A stretch of DNA of 64,000 bases from JAQWRV01 sp045564915 (lineage in GTDB: Bacteria > Pseudomonadota > Alphaproteobacteria > Rhodospirillales > Rhodospirillaceae). The notes under the pieces were generated by a model. That model ran no database searches. It saw only the letters and a list, made by a program, of their open reading frames with translations, and was not told the DNA's origin. Numbering within the stretch: the first letter of the stretch is position 1; every line of letters starts with the position of its first letter. Location of the stretch: the NCBI GenBank assembly GCA_045564915.1, contig JBJLGL010000011.1, positions 248,001 through 312,000 on the forward strand. Direction: 5' to 3'. Below are positions 26,683 to 35,131 of the stretch, one piece after another. Made by a program: the position numbers and the translations under genes.

Positions 26683-27486
26683 GTGACTAGTAGCCTCGTA
26701 CACGCTTTTGAACGCATAGGAAGGGCAACGCTGAATGGTGTGTCTGAAGTGGGCTATGGTGCTGTTCTATTAGTTCAGGCTGTGTTCTGGACTGTAATGG
26801 GTTCAAGACGTGCACAGCCTGTTCGTTTGAGCGCAATTTTTCAGCGTTGTATGGAGGTTGGTATTGCAGCAATTCCAATTGTGACAATGATGTCCGTCAC
26901 TATAGGCATGATGCTAGCTATCCAGGGAATTTACACTCTTTCAACCTTTGGTGCTGAGCAGCAGGTTACCATCGGAGTAGGCATTTCGGTCGTACGAGAA
27001 TTTGGGCCACTAATTACGGGTATAATTATTGCAGGCCGCACAGGGTCATCCCTAGCAGCACGTATTGGAACGATGCGAATCAATCAGGAAGTCGATGCCC
27101 TTGAAGTAATGGGAGTGAATCCAGTCCGTTTTCTTGTTACACCCGCCTTGATCGCTATGGCAGTGATGGTTCCTGTTCTTACATTTTGGGCCGATCTAGT
27201 TATGCTGGCAGGTGCGGGATGGTATATCTCTGTTGAGCTTGGCATAAGCATGGCTGCCTACATTGACAGTCTTAGGGAGATCCTCACCGTTGACGATGTC
27301 ATGCATGGCCTTGGTAAGAGCCTCCTCTTTGGGATCCTAATCACCCTTGTCGGAGTAATGAATGGAGCGCTTGTTGAAGGTGGTGCTGAGGGTGTGGGCC
27401 GCATGACGACACGATCTGTAGTTTTGGCAATCAGCGCTATCATTGTCACTGACATGATTTTTGCTTTTATTGCCACTCGATCTTAA
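26683..27486 (+). CDS. mlaE: MlaE-type lipid ABC transporter permease
   Basis: About 267 residues from GTG 26683; an in-frame TTG at 26650 would overlap the STAS gene. The MlaE/YrbE pattern is clear: RLSAIFQRCMEVGIAAIPIV (~45-64), a hydrophobic helix TMMSVTIGMMLAIQG, FGPLITGIIIAGRTGSSLAARIG (~107-129) and INQEVDALEVMGVNP (~132-146), then several membrane helices to the C-terminus. It forms the inner-membrane channel of an MCE-protein transporter moving phospholipids or other lipids between inner and outer membrane. It is followed by the ATPase gene after 12 bp. Confidence 0.92.
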   Translation: MTSSLVHAFERIGRATLNGVSEVGYGAVLLVQAVFWTVMGSRRAQPVRLSAIFQRCMEVGIAAIPIVTMMSVTIGMMLAIQGIYTLSTFGAEQQVTIGVGISVVREFGPLITGIIIAGRTGSSLAARIGTMRINQEVDALEVMGVNPVRFLVTPALIAMAVMVPVLTFWADLVMLAGAGWYISVELGISMAAYIDSLREILTVDDVMHGLGKSLLFGILITLVGVMNGALVEGGAEGVGRMTTRSVVLAISAIIVTDMIFAFIATRS

Positions 27487-27498
27487 TGGTGCGTTTAT

Positions 27499-28338
27499 AT
27501 GTCCGAAGCCGCAGTCCTTAAATCAACAGAAGCGACAGAGCGCGATCGTGAAGTAGTCATAGAGGTGCGCGATCTCGTAACACACTATGGACCACGTGAG
27601 ATTCTTCATTCAGTAAGTCTGGATGTTTATGAGGGCGAAACACTGGTAATTATGGGTGGTTCAGGATCCGGCAAGACTACTATGCTTAATACCCTTTTGG
27701 GTTTAGTTCGCCCGACCTCCGGCTACGTGCGCTTGCTTGGGAAGGATCTATATGCGATTGACGGGGTGGAGCAGACTAAAATACGCCAAAAGATGGGTGT
27801 TGCATTCCAAGGTGGAGCTCTGTTCACATCTATGAATGTTCTTGAAAATATTATGCTGCCGCTCCGCGAACATACGGTCCTAGATGAAACAACCATGCAG
27901 ATCATGGCACGTCTAAAGATGGAAGTGGTTAACCTATCTGGCTTTGACAATCTAATGCCTGCTGAGTTGTCAGGGGGAATGATTAAACGTGCTGCTTTTG
28001 CCAGGGCAATAGTGATGGATCCCCGCGTCTTGTTTTGTGATGAACCGTCGGCCGGTTTGGATCCGGTCGTTGCCTCAGCTATTGACGATCTCATCATTAA
28101 TCTCCGGGATGCCATGGGTATGTCTATAGTTGTTGTGACTCACGAACTGGATAGCGCCTTCAAAATTGCTGATCGCATATGCGTGCTTGATCAGGGTAAT
28201 ATTCTCATGGCTGGCTCAGTTGATGAAGTCAGGGCAAGTTCTAACCAACGTATACAAAATTTGTTGAATCGGCGGACAGAAGAAGAAATTCTAGATCCAG
28301 ACGAATATCTCCGCAGGTTAACTTCGGTGAAAGACTAA
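27499..28338 (+). CDS. mlaF: MlaF-type lipid ABC transporter ATPase
   Basis: 279 residues. Walker A is MGGSGSGKTT (~50-59), the ABC signature LSGGMIKRAAFARAI (~155-169), Walker B VLFCDEPSAGLDP (~175-187), and the switch His lies in VTHELDSA. The first ~20 residues are an extra charged leader. GGALFTSMNVLENIMLPL after the Q-loop is typical of the MlaF subgroup. It powers the MlaE/MlaD complex. In E. coli the equivalent protein is bound and stabilised by the STAS protein MlaB, which fits the STAS gene two places upstream. Confidence 0.93.
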   Translation: MSEAAVLKSTEATERDREVVIEVRDLVTHYGPREILHSVSLDVYEGETLVIMGGSGSGKTTMLNTLLGLVRPTSGYVRLLGKDLYAIDGVEQTKIRQKMGVAFQGGALFTSMNVLENIMLPLREHTVLDETTMQIMARLKMEVVNLSGFDNLMPAELSGGMIKRAAFARAIVMDPRVLFCDEPSAGLDPVVASAIDDLIINLRDAMGMSIVVVTHELDSAFKIADRICVLDQGNILMAGSVDEVRASSNQRIQNLLNRRTEEEILDPDEYLRRLTSVKD

Positions 28339-28386
28339 GGGAACAGAAAGAGGAGACAGACGGTGTAGTGCCGTCTTGAAAAATTC

Positions 28387-29376
28387 ATGAAAGACACTCG
28401 TATCAATTACGTGGTTGTTGGCGCCTTCACTACCGTGATGGCCGCAGTCTTTGTCGTAGTCATAAGTATGCTTGCGGGCAGCACAGGGTCTACTGATAAA
28501 TATTATACTGTCTACGATAATGTTGCTGGCCTAAAATTCGGAACGCAAGTGTTATACGAAGGCTACCAAATTGGTCAGGTTGATAGCGTCGAGCCAATGT
28601 TTGATAGTGGTCAGGTAGAGTTTCGTGTTAATATTGAAGTGCAGGAAGGATGGATTATTCCAGAAGATAGTATTGCACGAGCGACCGCAGGTGGTCTCTT
28701 GTCTGGTTTGACTATCGATATTTCAGCTGGGCAAAGCCTTGCACCGCTTGCTCCAGGGTCAGAAATTGCTGGACTCCCACCAAGTAATTTTTTTGCAGCC
28801 CTGTCAGAAATTGGTGCCGAATTTGGAGATTTGAGTAAGAACTCAATCAAGCCGATGCTTGAGAATCTCAGCGGGTACATTACGCAACTCGGTGATGCAG
28901 CGGTAGAAAATGCTGGCCCCATGCTCGAAAATCTTATTTCAATTTCGGAAGACTTAAACAAGAAAGTGCCGGAGATCTCAGCAAGCTTAAGTCGCACAAC
29001 AAGTTTAATTGAAACAGATGTTTTTAGCAGCGAAAACCGTAGGAACTTATCAGAGGTTCTGTCAAATTTTGAAACCGCGTCAGCAGATATGGCTAGTCTT
29101 GCGAGCGAGTTGGATGAGACGCGTATTTTAGTCCATGAATCGGTTGAGCAGATTAATGCCGTTGTCGCCGATAACACTTCGGATGTTGGTGATGCCGTAG
29201 GAGATCTACGCTATGCATTAGCAACGATTTCCCGCACCATTGATGATATAACAGGCAATCTCGAGGCTTCGAGCCGCAATTTTGCGGAGTTCAGCCGCCT
29301 GATTCGCCAGAATCCAGGCCTCCTTCTAGGGGGGTCCCCACAGAAAGATGAAGAGCAGGTGAATAATGTGCGCTGA
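28387..29376 (+). CDS. mlaD: MlaD-type MCE-domain periplasmic protein
   Basis: 329 residues: an N-terminal membrane anchor (YVVVGAFTTVMAAVFVVVIS, residues 6-25), an MCE domain (~38-120) with YYTVYDNVAGLKFGTQVLYEG and ARATAGGLLSGLTIDI, and a long helical region (~150-310) of hydrophobic heptads that could form the tube-like extension of MCE proteins. It is the periplasmic lipid-binding part of the transporter. It starts 48 bp after mlaF, and its stop overlaps an ATG at 29366 that lies in the frame of the lipoprotein gene. Confidence 0.9.
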   Translation: MKDTRINYVVVGAFTTVMAAVFVVVISMLAGSTGSTDKYYTVYDNVAGLKFGTQVLYEGYQIGQVDSVEPMFDSGQVEFRVNIEVQEGWIIPEDSIARATAGGLLSGLTIDISAGQSLAPLAPGSEIAGLPPSNFFAALSEIGAEFGDLSKNSIKPMLENLSGYITQLGDAAVENAGPMLENLISISEDLNKKVPEISASLSRTTSLIETDVFSSENRRNLSEVLSNFETASADMASLASELDETRILVHESVEQINAVVADNTSDVGDAVGDLRYALATISRTIDDITGNLEASSRNFAEFSRLIRQNPGLLLGGSPQKDEEQVNNVR

Positions 29377-29386
29377 CGGAGAATAC

Positions 29387-30001
29387 ATGGAAAATGTGAC
29401 GCCTTTGCGGCGATTTTTTCGATTTTCTTCAACCGTATTATTAGCTTTAGTTGTTGGGGCGTGTTCTTCACCTCCGGTACCAGTGGATACGTTTTACAAT
29501 CTCAACACCAGCGGTAATTCCGTGTCTGCGGTGACCGCTAGATTGGGCGGGAACCTAGAGGTCTCGCGGTTTCGTGCCGAAGGAGTCGTTAATGGACGTG
29601 CAATTATCTACCGCTCTAGTGCAATAGAACAGCGGCAATACAGCTATCACTATTGGGCTGAGCCACCTGCTGTCATGTTTCAGCGTAGTTTTATCGATGC
29701 CCTACGCAATTCTAAGTTGTTTGACTCGGTTGCTGGCCCTGAAATGCGAGCAGGTCGAGATTATGAACTGATAGGAACCCTTCGGCGGCTAGAGCATGTT
29801 ATCGGAGGAGGCTCTCCTAGGGTATTAGTGGAAGTAGATGTTTCTCTCCGGCGTGTTAGTGGTGGGCAGACCCTTTTGGTTAAGACATATGTTAAGGAAC
29901 GTCTCGCTGGGTCGTCGGTTGTAGCTGGTGTGGAGTCTATCAGTATTGTCCTTGGACAGATTATTGAAGAAGTAGTTAGGGATGCCGTGGCCGCGGGTTA
30001 G
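29387..30001 (+). CDS. ABC-type transport auxiliary lipoprotein (PqiC/LinN-like)
   Basis: About 204 residues from ATG 29387, six bases after GGAG; an in-frame ATG at 29366 is less likely. A lipoprotein signal ends in VVGAC (lipobox), so Cys is lipidated and the protein probably sits in the outer membrane. The body has VSRFRAEGVVNGRAIIYRSS and YHYWAEPPAVMFQ, then LRNSKLFDSV, in the order seen in the ABC_trans_aux family (PqiC, LinN). LinKLMN in Sphingobium has the same permease-ATPase-MCE-lipoprotein order. It should receive or insert lipids at the outer membrane, completing the operon. Confidence 0.87.
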   Translation: MENVTPLRRFFRFSSTVLLALVVGACSSPPVPVDTFYNLNTSGNSVSAVTARLGGNLEVSRFRAEGVVNGRAIIYRSSAIEQRQYSYHYWAEPPAVMFQRSFIDALRNSKLFDSVAGPEMRAGRDYELIGTLRRLEHVIGGGSPRVLVEVDVSLRRVSGGQTLLVKTYVKERLAGSSVVAGVESISIVLGQIIEEVVRDAVAAG

Positions 30002-30120
30002 TTTATGGGGCCATCTCTCCAATTTGAGACTGCTCACTTAGTATGGGTTGTTAGGTGACAACAGCACCGATATTATCCGCCACTTTCCGACCTATGACGT
30101 AGCCGAACTAGGAGTAACCT

Positions 30121-31515
30121 TTGCGCTATCAGTCCACCCGTGGCCAGGCACCTGAGCTTGGTTTCGATGATGTGCTGTTAACCGGCCTTGCGCGGGATGG
30201 CGGCCTATACATGCCTATTGCATGGCCTCAAATTAGCCCTGACGACTGGCGGTCATTCAAGGGGCTAGATTATGCTGCGTTAGCTGCAGCCGTCACAGCT
30301 CCATATGTTCAAGGGTCCGTTGTAGAGTCGGACTACGCTCAGGTTATGCACAATGCTTATGCGCCCTTCCGGCATCCAGCCGTGGCGCCAATGACTCAGT
30401 TGACTAAGAATACATGGCTAATGGAGCTTTTTCACGGCCCAACACTGTCCTTCAAAGATTATGCCCTTCAGGCTGTGGGACATTTGTTTGAGAGCGTTCT
30501 AAAGGCCCGAGGAGAACATCTTACAATTGTGGGTGCAACCTCAGGGGATACGGGCTCTGCAGCTATTGCAGCCTGCGCTGGGCGAGATGCAATAGACATC
30601 ATTATTCTCCATCCAAAAGACCGGGTCTCGGAAGTACAGAGGCGCCAGATGACAACAGTTGAGGCTGAAAACGTCCATAATGTAGCTGTCGAAGGCTCAT
30701 TCGACGATTGTCAGGCCCTGGTCAAGGCGATGTTTAACAATCAGCCATTTCGTGACGACCTTAATTTATCAGCAGTTAATTCTATAAACTGGGCCCGTAT
30801 AATGGCACAGACTGTCTATTACGTTGCCGCATCACTAGCGCTTGGCGGTCCTGACAGGCCGGTAGCATTCGCCGTGCCGACGGGCAACTTTGGTAACGCA
30901 TTTGCCGGGGCCTGTGCCGCACAAATGGGATTGCCGATCCAAAGGCTTCTGATTGGATCTAACCAGAACGATATATTGACTCGTTATTTTGAAACTGGGG
31001 TGATGACCGTGGAGCCTGTTGTCTCAACGATAAGCCCTGCTATGGATATTCAGGTTTCATCAAATTTTGAACGACTTTTGTTTGAGGCGTACTCGCGAGA
31101 TGGAGCAGCGGTGAAGCGCCTCATGGACGGACTTGAGCAGAATGGTTCGTATACGGTAAGTCCAGAAGCACGCGATAGAATTGCACCACAGTTTGTTGGC
31201 TCTCGCTTGGATGATGAAGGTACCAAGGCAATCATCCAGAAGACCTATGACGACACCGGACGGCTTGTCGATCCACATACGGCCATTGGCATTCATGCGG
31301 CGAGAGTTTCAGAGATCGACCAAAGTATTCCGCGCGTGGTCTTGGCAACTGCGCATCCAGCAAAATTTCCCACAGCTATTGAAGCTGCCTCCGGGATCCG
31401 ACCAAAATTACCCGACTTTATGAGTGGGTTGTTTGATAGAAAAGAGCGCATGACACATCTACCCAATGATTTGTTGCGGGTACAGGATTTTGTCCGCGCA
31501 AATACAAGGATTTAG
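30121..31515 (+). CDS. thrC: Threonine synthase
   Basis: 464 residues beginning at a TTG with GGAG upstream. The N-terminus RYQSTRGQAPELGFDDVLL and GLARDGGLYMP is typical of the PLP-dependent threonine synthase of alphaproteobacteria. The PLP lysine lies in LSFKDYALQ (~111-119), and GATSGDTGSAA (~139-149) forms the phosphate-binding loop. It converts O-phosphohomoserine to threonine. The M16 peptidase gene follows after 12 bp, a pairing common in alphaproteobacteria. Homoserine kinase, which supplies its substrate, is not in its usual place between ispH and rnhA in this window. Confidence 0.95.
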   Translation: MRYQSTRGQAPELGFDDVLLTGLARDGGLYMPIAWPQISPDDWRSFKGLDYAALAAAVTAPYVQGSVVESDYAQVMHNAYAPFRHPAVAPMTQLTKNTWLMELFHGPTLSFKDYALQAVGHLFESVLKARGEHLTIVGATSGDTGSAAIAACAGRDAIDIIILHPKDRVSEVQRRQMTTVEAENVHNVAVEGSFDDCQALVKAMFNNQPFRDDLNLSAVNSINWARIMAQTVYYVAASLALGGPDRPVAFAVPTGNFGNAFAGACAAQMGLPIQRLLIGSNQNDILTRYFETGVMTVEPVVSTISPAMDIQVSSNFERLLFEAYSRDGAAVKRLMDGLEQNGSYTVSPEARDRIAPQFVGSRLDDEGTKAIIQKTYDDTGRLVDPHTAIGIHAARVSEIDQSIPRVVLATAHPAKFPTAIEAASGIRPKLPDFMSGLFDRKERMTHLPNDLLRVQDFVRANTRI

Positions 31516-31527
31516 AGAGGAAAATGG

Positions 31528-32784
31528 GTGCCCGCACAAGTTACTACACTTGATACCGGACTGAGAATAGTTACGGACCTAGATGCCACAGTTGAAACAA
31601 CGGCTTTGGGGGTTTGGGTCGGCGCTGGAACTCGCCATGAGACGCTAGAGTTAAACGGGATCTCGCATCTGTTGGAGCATATGGCTTTTAAAGGCACGGC
31701 TAAGCGTAATGCCCGTGACATTGCCGAACAGATGGACAATGTAGGTGGGCAGATTAACGCATATACGAGCCGCGACCACACGGCGTATTACGCCAAGGTT
31801 CTGAAAGGAGATTTGTCTCTTGCGCTTGATATTCTGTCAGACATTCTGCTCAACTCGATCATGGACGCAGAGGAATTCTCGCGCGAACAGCAGGTTGTGG
31901 TGCAGGAAATTCTTCAGGCTGAGGATACGCCGGACGACATTATTTTTGATCGCTTGCAGTCCACAGCATACCCTAATCAGCCCCTTGGATGGCCAGTACT
32001 TGGAACCATTGATTCTGTCAGGGGCCTGACAGCAGAGCATTTGCGCGCCTACATGAGAACAAATTATACTAGCGGCGATATTGTTGTGTCTGCAGCAGGT
32101 AGAGTTGATCACGATACTTTCGTTGAGTCTGTTACCCAAGCTTTTAGCGGACTAATCCCCGGGGAAGGGCCAAGCATATCTCGGGCCCAATATACTGGAG
32201 GTGACGTGCGCGAATCTCGAGAAATTGAGCAGTTGCATCTCGCTTTAGGGTTCGATGGTGTTAGTTATCATGACCCCGACTATTACCCTCTTGCAGCGTT
32301 GTCTGTGCTTTTTGGAGAGGGCATGTCATCACGGCTTTTTCAGGAGGTTCGTGAGAAGCGTGGCCTAGCTTACTCCGTTTTTTCATCAGCGAATGCCTGC
32401 GAGGATTCTGGGCTTTTTTCTATCTATGCTGGTACGGGGCCCGATCAGACAGATGACTTAGTTTATGTTTTATGCGATGAGATCAAGAAAATGTCAGATG
32501 GTGTATCCGATAACGAAGTAAGTCGGGCTAAAGCGCAGCTCAAAGCAGGCTTGCTTATGGGCATAGAAAGCCCTGGGAGTCGTTGTGCTCAGAGTGCCCG
32601 TCAGATTCTAGTCTATGGCAGGCTATTAAAAACGGCAGAGATTATTAGAAAAATTGACTCCATTGATGCTGATTTAATCGCTTCCGTAGCGGAAAAGCTA
32701 TTCTCTTCCAAGCCTACTGTTGCCGCTGTGGGCCAAGTAGGCCGCCTTGGATCATATGAGACAATCACAGATATGCTTTCTTAA
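31528..32784 (+). CDS. M16 family zinc metallopeptidase (processing-peptidase-like)
   Basis: 418 residues beginning with GTG behind a GAGAGGA ribosome site. The inverted zinc motif HxxEH appears in HLLEHMAFKGT (~47-57), with the distal Glu near residue 124 (EEFSREQQVVVQEI, the third zinc ligand region). The second half has FGEGMSSRLFQEVREKRGLAYSV split over ~261-281, the substrate-binding signature. It resembles the mitochondrial processing peptidase beta subunit and bacterial PqqL-like peptidases. There is no signal peptide, so it is cytoplasmic. It is transcribed with thrC. Confidence 0.9.
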   Translation: MPAQVTTLDTGLRIVTDLDATVETTALGVWVGAGTRHETLELNGISHLLEHMAFKGTAKRNARDIAEQMDNVGGQINAYTSRDHTAYYAKVLKGDLSLALDILSDILLNSIMDAEEFSREQQVVVQEILQAEDTPDDIIFDRLQSTAYPNQPLGWPVLGTIDSVRGLTAEHLRAYMRTNYTSGDIVVSAAGRVDHDTFVESVTQAFSGLIPGEGPSISRAQYTGGDVRESREIEQLHLALGFDGVSYHDPDYYPLAALSVLFGEGMSSRLFQEVREKRGLAYSVFSSANACEDSGLFSIYAGTGPDQTDDLVYVLCDEIKKMSDGVSDNEVSRAKAQLKAGLLMGIESPGSRCAQSARQILVYGRLLKTAEIIRKIDSIDADLIASVAEKLFSSKPTVAAVGQVGRLGSYETITDMLS

Positions 32785-32899
32785 CCAGGGTCTGTTGTGT
32801 CTAAAATGCGGGTCAGTACCATCAACATAACCATTTTATTATAGCCTTTGTTAGTGTGTCTCATACTAATCCTGGCGCGTGTGGAACAGGGAGAAACCT

Positions 32900-34177
32900 A
32901 TGGCAACGTACTTAAAGCGCGGCAGTGCCTCTGCTGAATCTGTTAGTGCTGCTGTCCAGGTGCGCGTTACCGTTGATGAAATTATTTCGCGCATCAGTAC
33001 CGAAGGGGATGCCGCAGTTCGTCATTATTCGGGAAAATTTGATAATTTCTTTCCAGACAGGTTCCGCTTAAGCGGCGATGAGGTCCAGGCTTGCATCGCG
33101 TCTTTGGATGATCAGACTATTAAGGACATTGGGTTTGCCCAAGCCCAGATCCGAAAGTTTGCTGAAGTACAAAAAGTAGCCCTGAGAGATGTTGAAATTG
33201 AAACACTACCCGGCGTTCGGCTTGGCCATAAGAATATACCAATCGAAAACGTTGGCTGTTATGTTCCCGGCGGTCGTTACCCAATGGTCGCATCTGCTCA
33301 CATGAGCATTCTGACAGCCCGGGTGGCTGGCTGCAAACGTGTGATTGCCTGCACACCGCCCACTAATGGGGCAGCTCATCCAGCAACGATTGCGGCGATG
33401 CATATGGCCGGTGCTGACGAAATCTATCTTATAGGTGGTGTTCAGGCTGTTGCCGCTATGGCGGTTGGGACGGAAACTATAGCCCCAGTTGATATGCTGG
33501 TTGGGCCTGGTAATGCTTACGTAGCTGAGGCAAAACGCCAACTGTACGGGCGTGTTGGTATCGATCTGTTCGCAGGGCCTACGGAAGTTCTAATCGTAGC
33601 AGACGATTCAGCTGATGGGGAAATGGTGGCTACTGACTTGCTTGGCCAGGCTGAGCACGGTCCTACCTCCCCAGCAATTCTTCTTACTACCTCACAGCGT
33701 TTAGCAGACGAAACCTTGAGGGAGATTGAACGCCAACTAAGTATACTTCCGACTGCTGATATTGCTGGGGCCGCCTGGCGTGATTACGGTGAAATCATTC
33801 TATGTGCCAATCTCGATGAGATGCTGGCAGAGGCGGACCGCCTTGCCTTTGAACATGTTGAAGTACTAACCGAAGATCCTGAATGGTGGCTCGATAACAT
33901 GACTAATTACGGCGCCCTGTTTCTCGGCAAAGAAACAAACGTGGCCTATGGCGATAAGGTTATTGGTACAAATCATACTCTTCCGACAAGCAAGGCTGCT
34001 CGCTACACTGGCGGCCTATGGGTCGGTAAATTTATTAAAACCTGTACATACCAATCCTGCACCGAAGAGGCCTCAAAGACTATTGGTGAATATGGATCCC
34101 GTCTTTGCGCAATCGAAAATTTTTCTGGCCATCAGGAGCAATGTGATTTGCGTGTGCGTCGTTACGGCAATGCATAA
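32900..34177 (+). CDS. Histidinol-dehydrogenase homologue, HpsN (sulfopropanediol 3-dehydrogenase)-like
   Basis: About 425 residues from ATG 32900 (GGGAG upstream; an in-frame GTG at 32879 is less likely). The HisD fold is complete: VGCYVPGGRYPM (~115-126), DMLVGPGNAYVAEAKRQ, LLGQAEHGP (~250-258, zinc Gln and His), FEHVEVLT (~314) and NFSGHQEQ (~410). The N-terminus YLKRG and stretches such as GRYPMVASAHMS and TGGLWVGKF fit remembered HpsN sequences, which oxidise (R)-dihydroxypropanesulfonate to sulfolactate, better than biosynthetic HisD. No his genes are nearby, and two other dehydrogenase genes follow in one operon. Confidence 0.82.
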   Translation: MATYLKRGSASAESVSAAVQVRVTVDEIISRISTEGDAAVRHYSGKFDNFFPDRFRLSGDEVQACIASLDDQTIKDIGFAQAQIRKFAEVQKVALRDVEIETLPGVRLGHKNIPIENVGCYVPGGRYPMVASAHMSILTARVAGCKRVIACTPPTNGAAHPATIAAMHMAGADEIYLIGGVQAVAAMAVGTETIAPVDMLVGPGNAYVAEAKRQLYGRVGIDLFAGPTEVLIVADDSADGEMVATDLLGQAEHGPTSPAILLTTSQRLADETLREIERQLSILPTADIAGAAWRDYGEIILCANLDEMLAEADRLAFEHVEVLTEDPEWWLDNMTNYGALFLGKETNVAYGDKVIGTNHTLPTSKAARYTGGLWVGKFIKTCTYQSCTEEASKTIGEYGSRLCAIENFSGHQEQCDLRVRRYGNA

Positions 34178-34186
34178 GCTTTCCCT

Positions 34187-35131
34187 ATGAGATCTCCTAT
34201 AGCAGTTGTTGGTGCGGGTTTGGTTGGTGCCGGGTGGGCCATTGTATTTGCTCGCTCGGGCCATAGTGTTCGAATCTATGATCACGATAAAGAGGTTATG
34301 GTATCTGTGTTGCGTGATATTCATTCGAACCTGGCTGACTTACAGTCCTGCGGGCTCATCGATGATGCAGATGTTGTGGCAGGTCGAATGGAGGTGTGTG
34401 ACAGCCTGGAATTAGCTATTGATGGTGTATCTTATGTGCAGGAATCAGTATATGAGACGGTTTCTACAAAAAAAGAAATACTGCAGCAGCTTGATGAAGT
34501 CTGTGGCCTAGATACCGTAATAGGTAGTTCTTCGTCGGGCATCCCCGCTTCTGCATTTACGGAGTCAATTAAGTGTAGGGAACGCTGTCTCATCGCTCAT
34601 CCTGTCAATCCTCCGTATCTTGTGCCAATAGTAGAGTTAGTGCCAGCACCGTGGACGGATCATGCTGCGATTGAATTTACTTATGCACTCATGGAGTCGG
34701 TTGGACAGAGCCCTGTCCGCATTAACAGGGAAGTAGACGGGTTTGTTCTTAACCGGCTGCAAGGTGCTCTTCTTAATGAAGCGTGGGCCTTGTTTGAAGA
34801 AGGGTACGCTTCTGTAGAGGACATAGATAAAACGGTTGCGGAGGGTCTAGGTTTGCGTTGGTCTTTTATGGGGCCGTTTCAAACCATTGATTTGAATGCG
34901 CCTAAAGGTGTCAAAGACTATGCTGCCCGTTTGAGTTCGCTTTATCATTCAGTAGCGAAATCACGCACTAAACCAGAGCCGTGGAGTGAAGACTTAGTCA
35001 ATCGCGTTGAGCAGGAACGCCGTCTCCACTTCTCTTTAGAAGAATTGAGTGGCCGAAGGAAGTGGCGGGATAGACGTCTGATGGCATTAGTCGCACATAA
35101 GACGAAGGTTAAGGTAAAGATGGGTGATTGA
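34187..35131 (+). CDS. 3-hydroxyacyl-CoA dehydrogenase-like (L-gulonate/lambda-crystallin type)
   Basis: 314 residues. The NAD-binding motif VGAGLVGAGWA (~6-16) is followed by a Rossmann domain with Asp after the second strand (IYDHD). SSSSGIPAS (~114-122), HPVNPPYLVP (~137-146) and EVDGFVLNRLQGAL (~179-192) match the 3HCDH family. The single C-terminal domain and the LVPAPWT element fit the lambda-crystallin/L-gulonate 3-dehydrogenase or carnitine-dehydrogenase subgroup rather than fatty-acid oxidation. It starts 9 bp after the HpsN-like gene and overlaps the SDR gene by 8 bp, so a shared catabolic role is likely. Confidence 0.85.
   Translation: MRSPIAVVGAGLVGAGWAIVFARSGHSVRIYDHDKEVMVSVLRDIHSNLADLQSCGLIDDADVVAGRMEVCDSLELAIDGVSYVQESVYETVSTKKEILQQLDEVCGLDTVIGSSSSGIPASAFTESIKCRERCLIAHPVNPPYLVPIVELVPAPWTDHAAIEFTYALMESVGQSPVRINREVDGFVLNRLQGALLNEAWALFEEGYASVEDIDKTVAEGLGLRWSFMGPFQTIDLNAPKGVKDYAARLSSLYHSVAKSRTKPEPWSEDLVNRVEQERRLHFSLEELSGRRKWRDRRLMALVAHKTKVKVKMGD

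Noticed and set aside
28611..29177. A 188-codon open frame on the minus strand inside mlaD
   Set aside because: It lies wholly within a well-supported MCE-domain gene, has no ribosome site, and its Ser/Leu-rich translation resembles no protein.
32900..34177. Calling this gene biosynthetic hisD
   Set aside because: There are no histidine genes around it, and its N-terminus and several internal stretches fit the HpsN-type catabolic relatives better.
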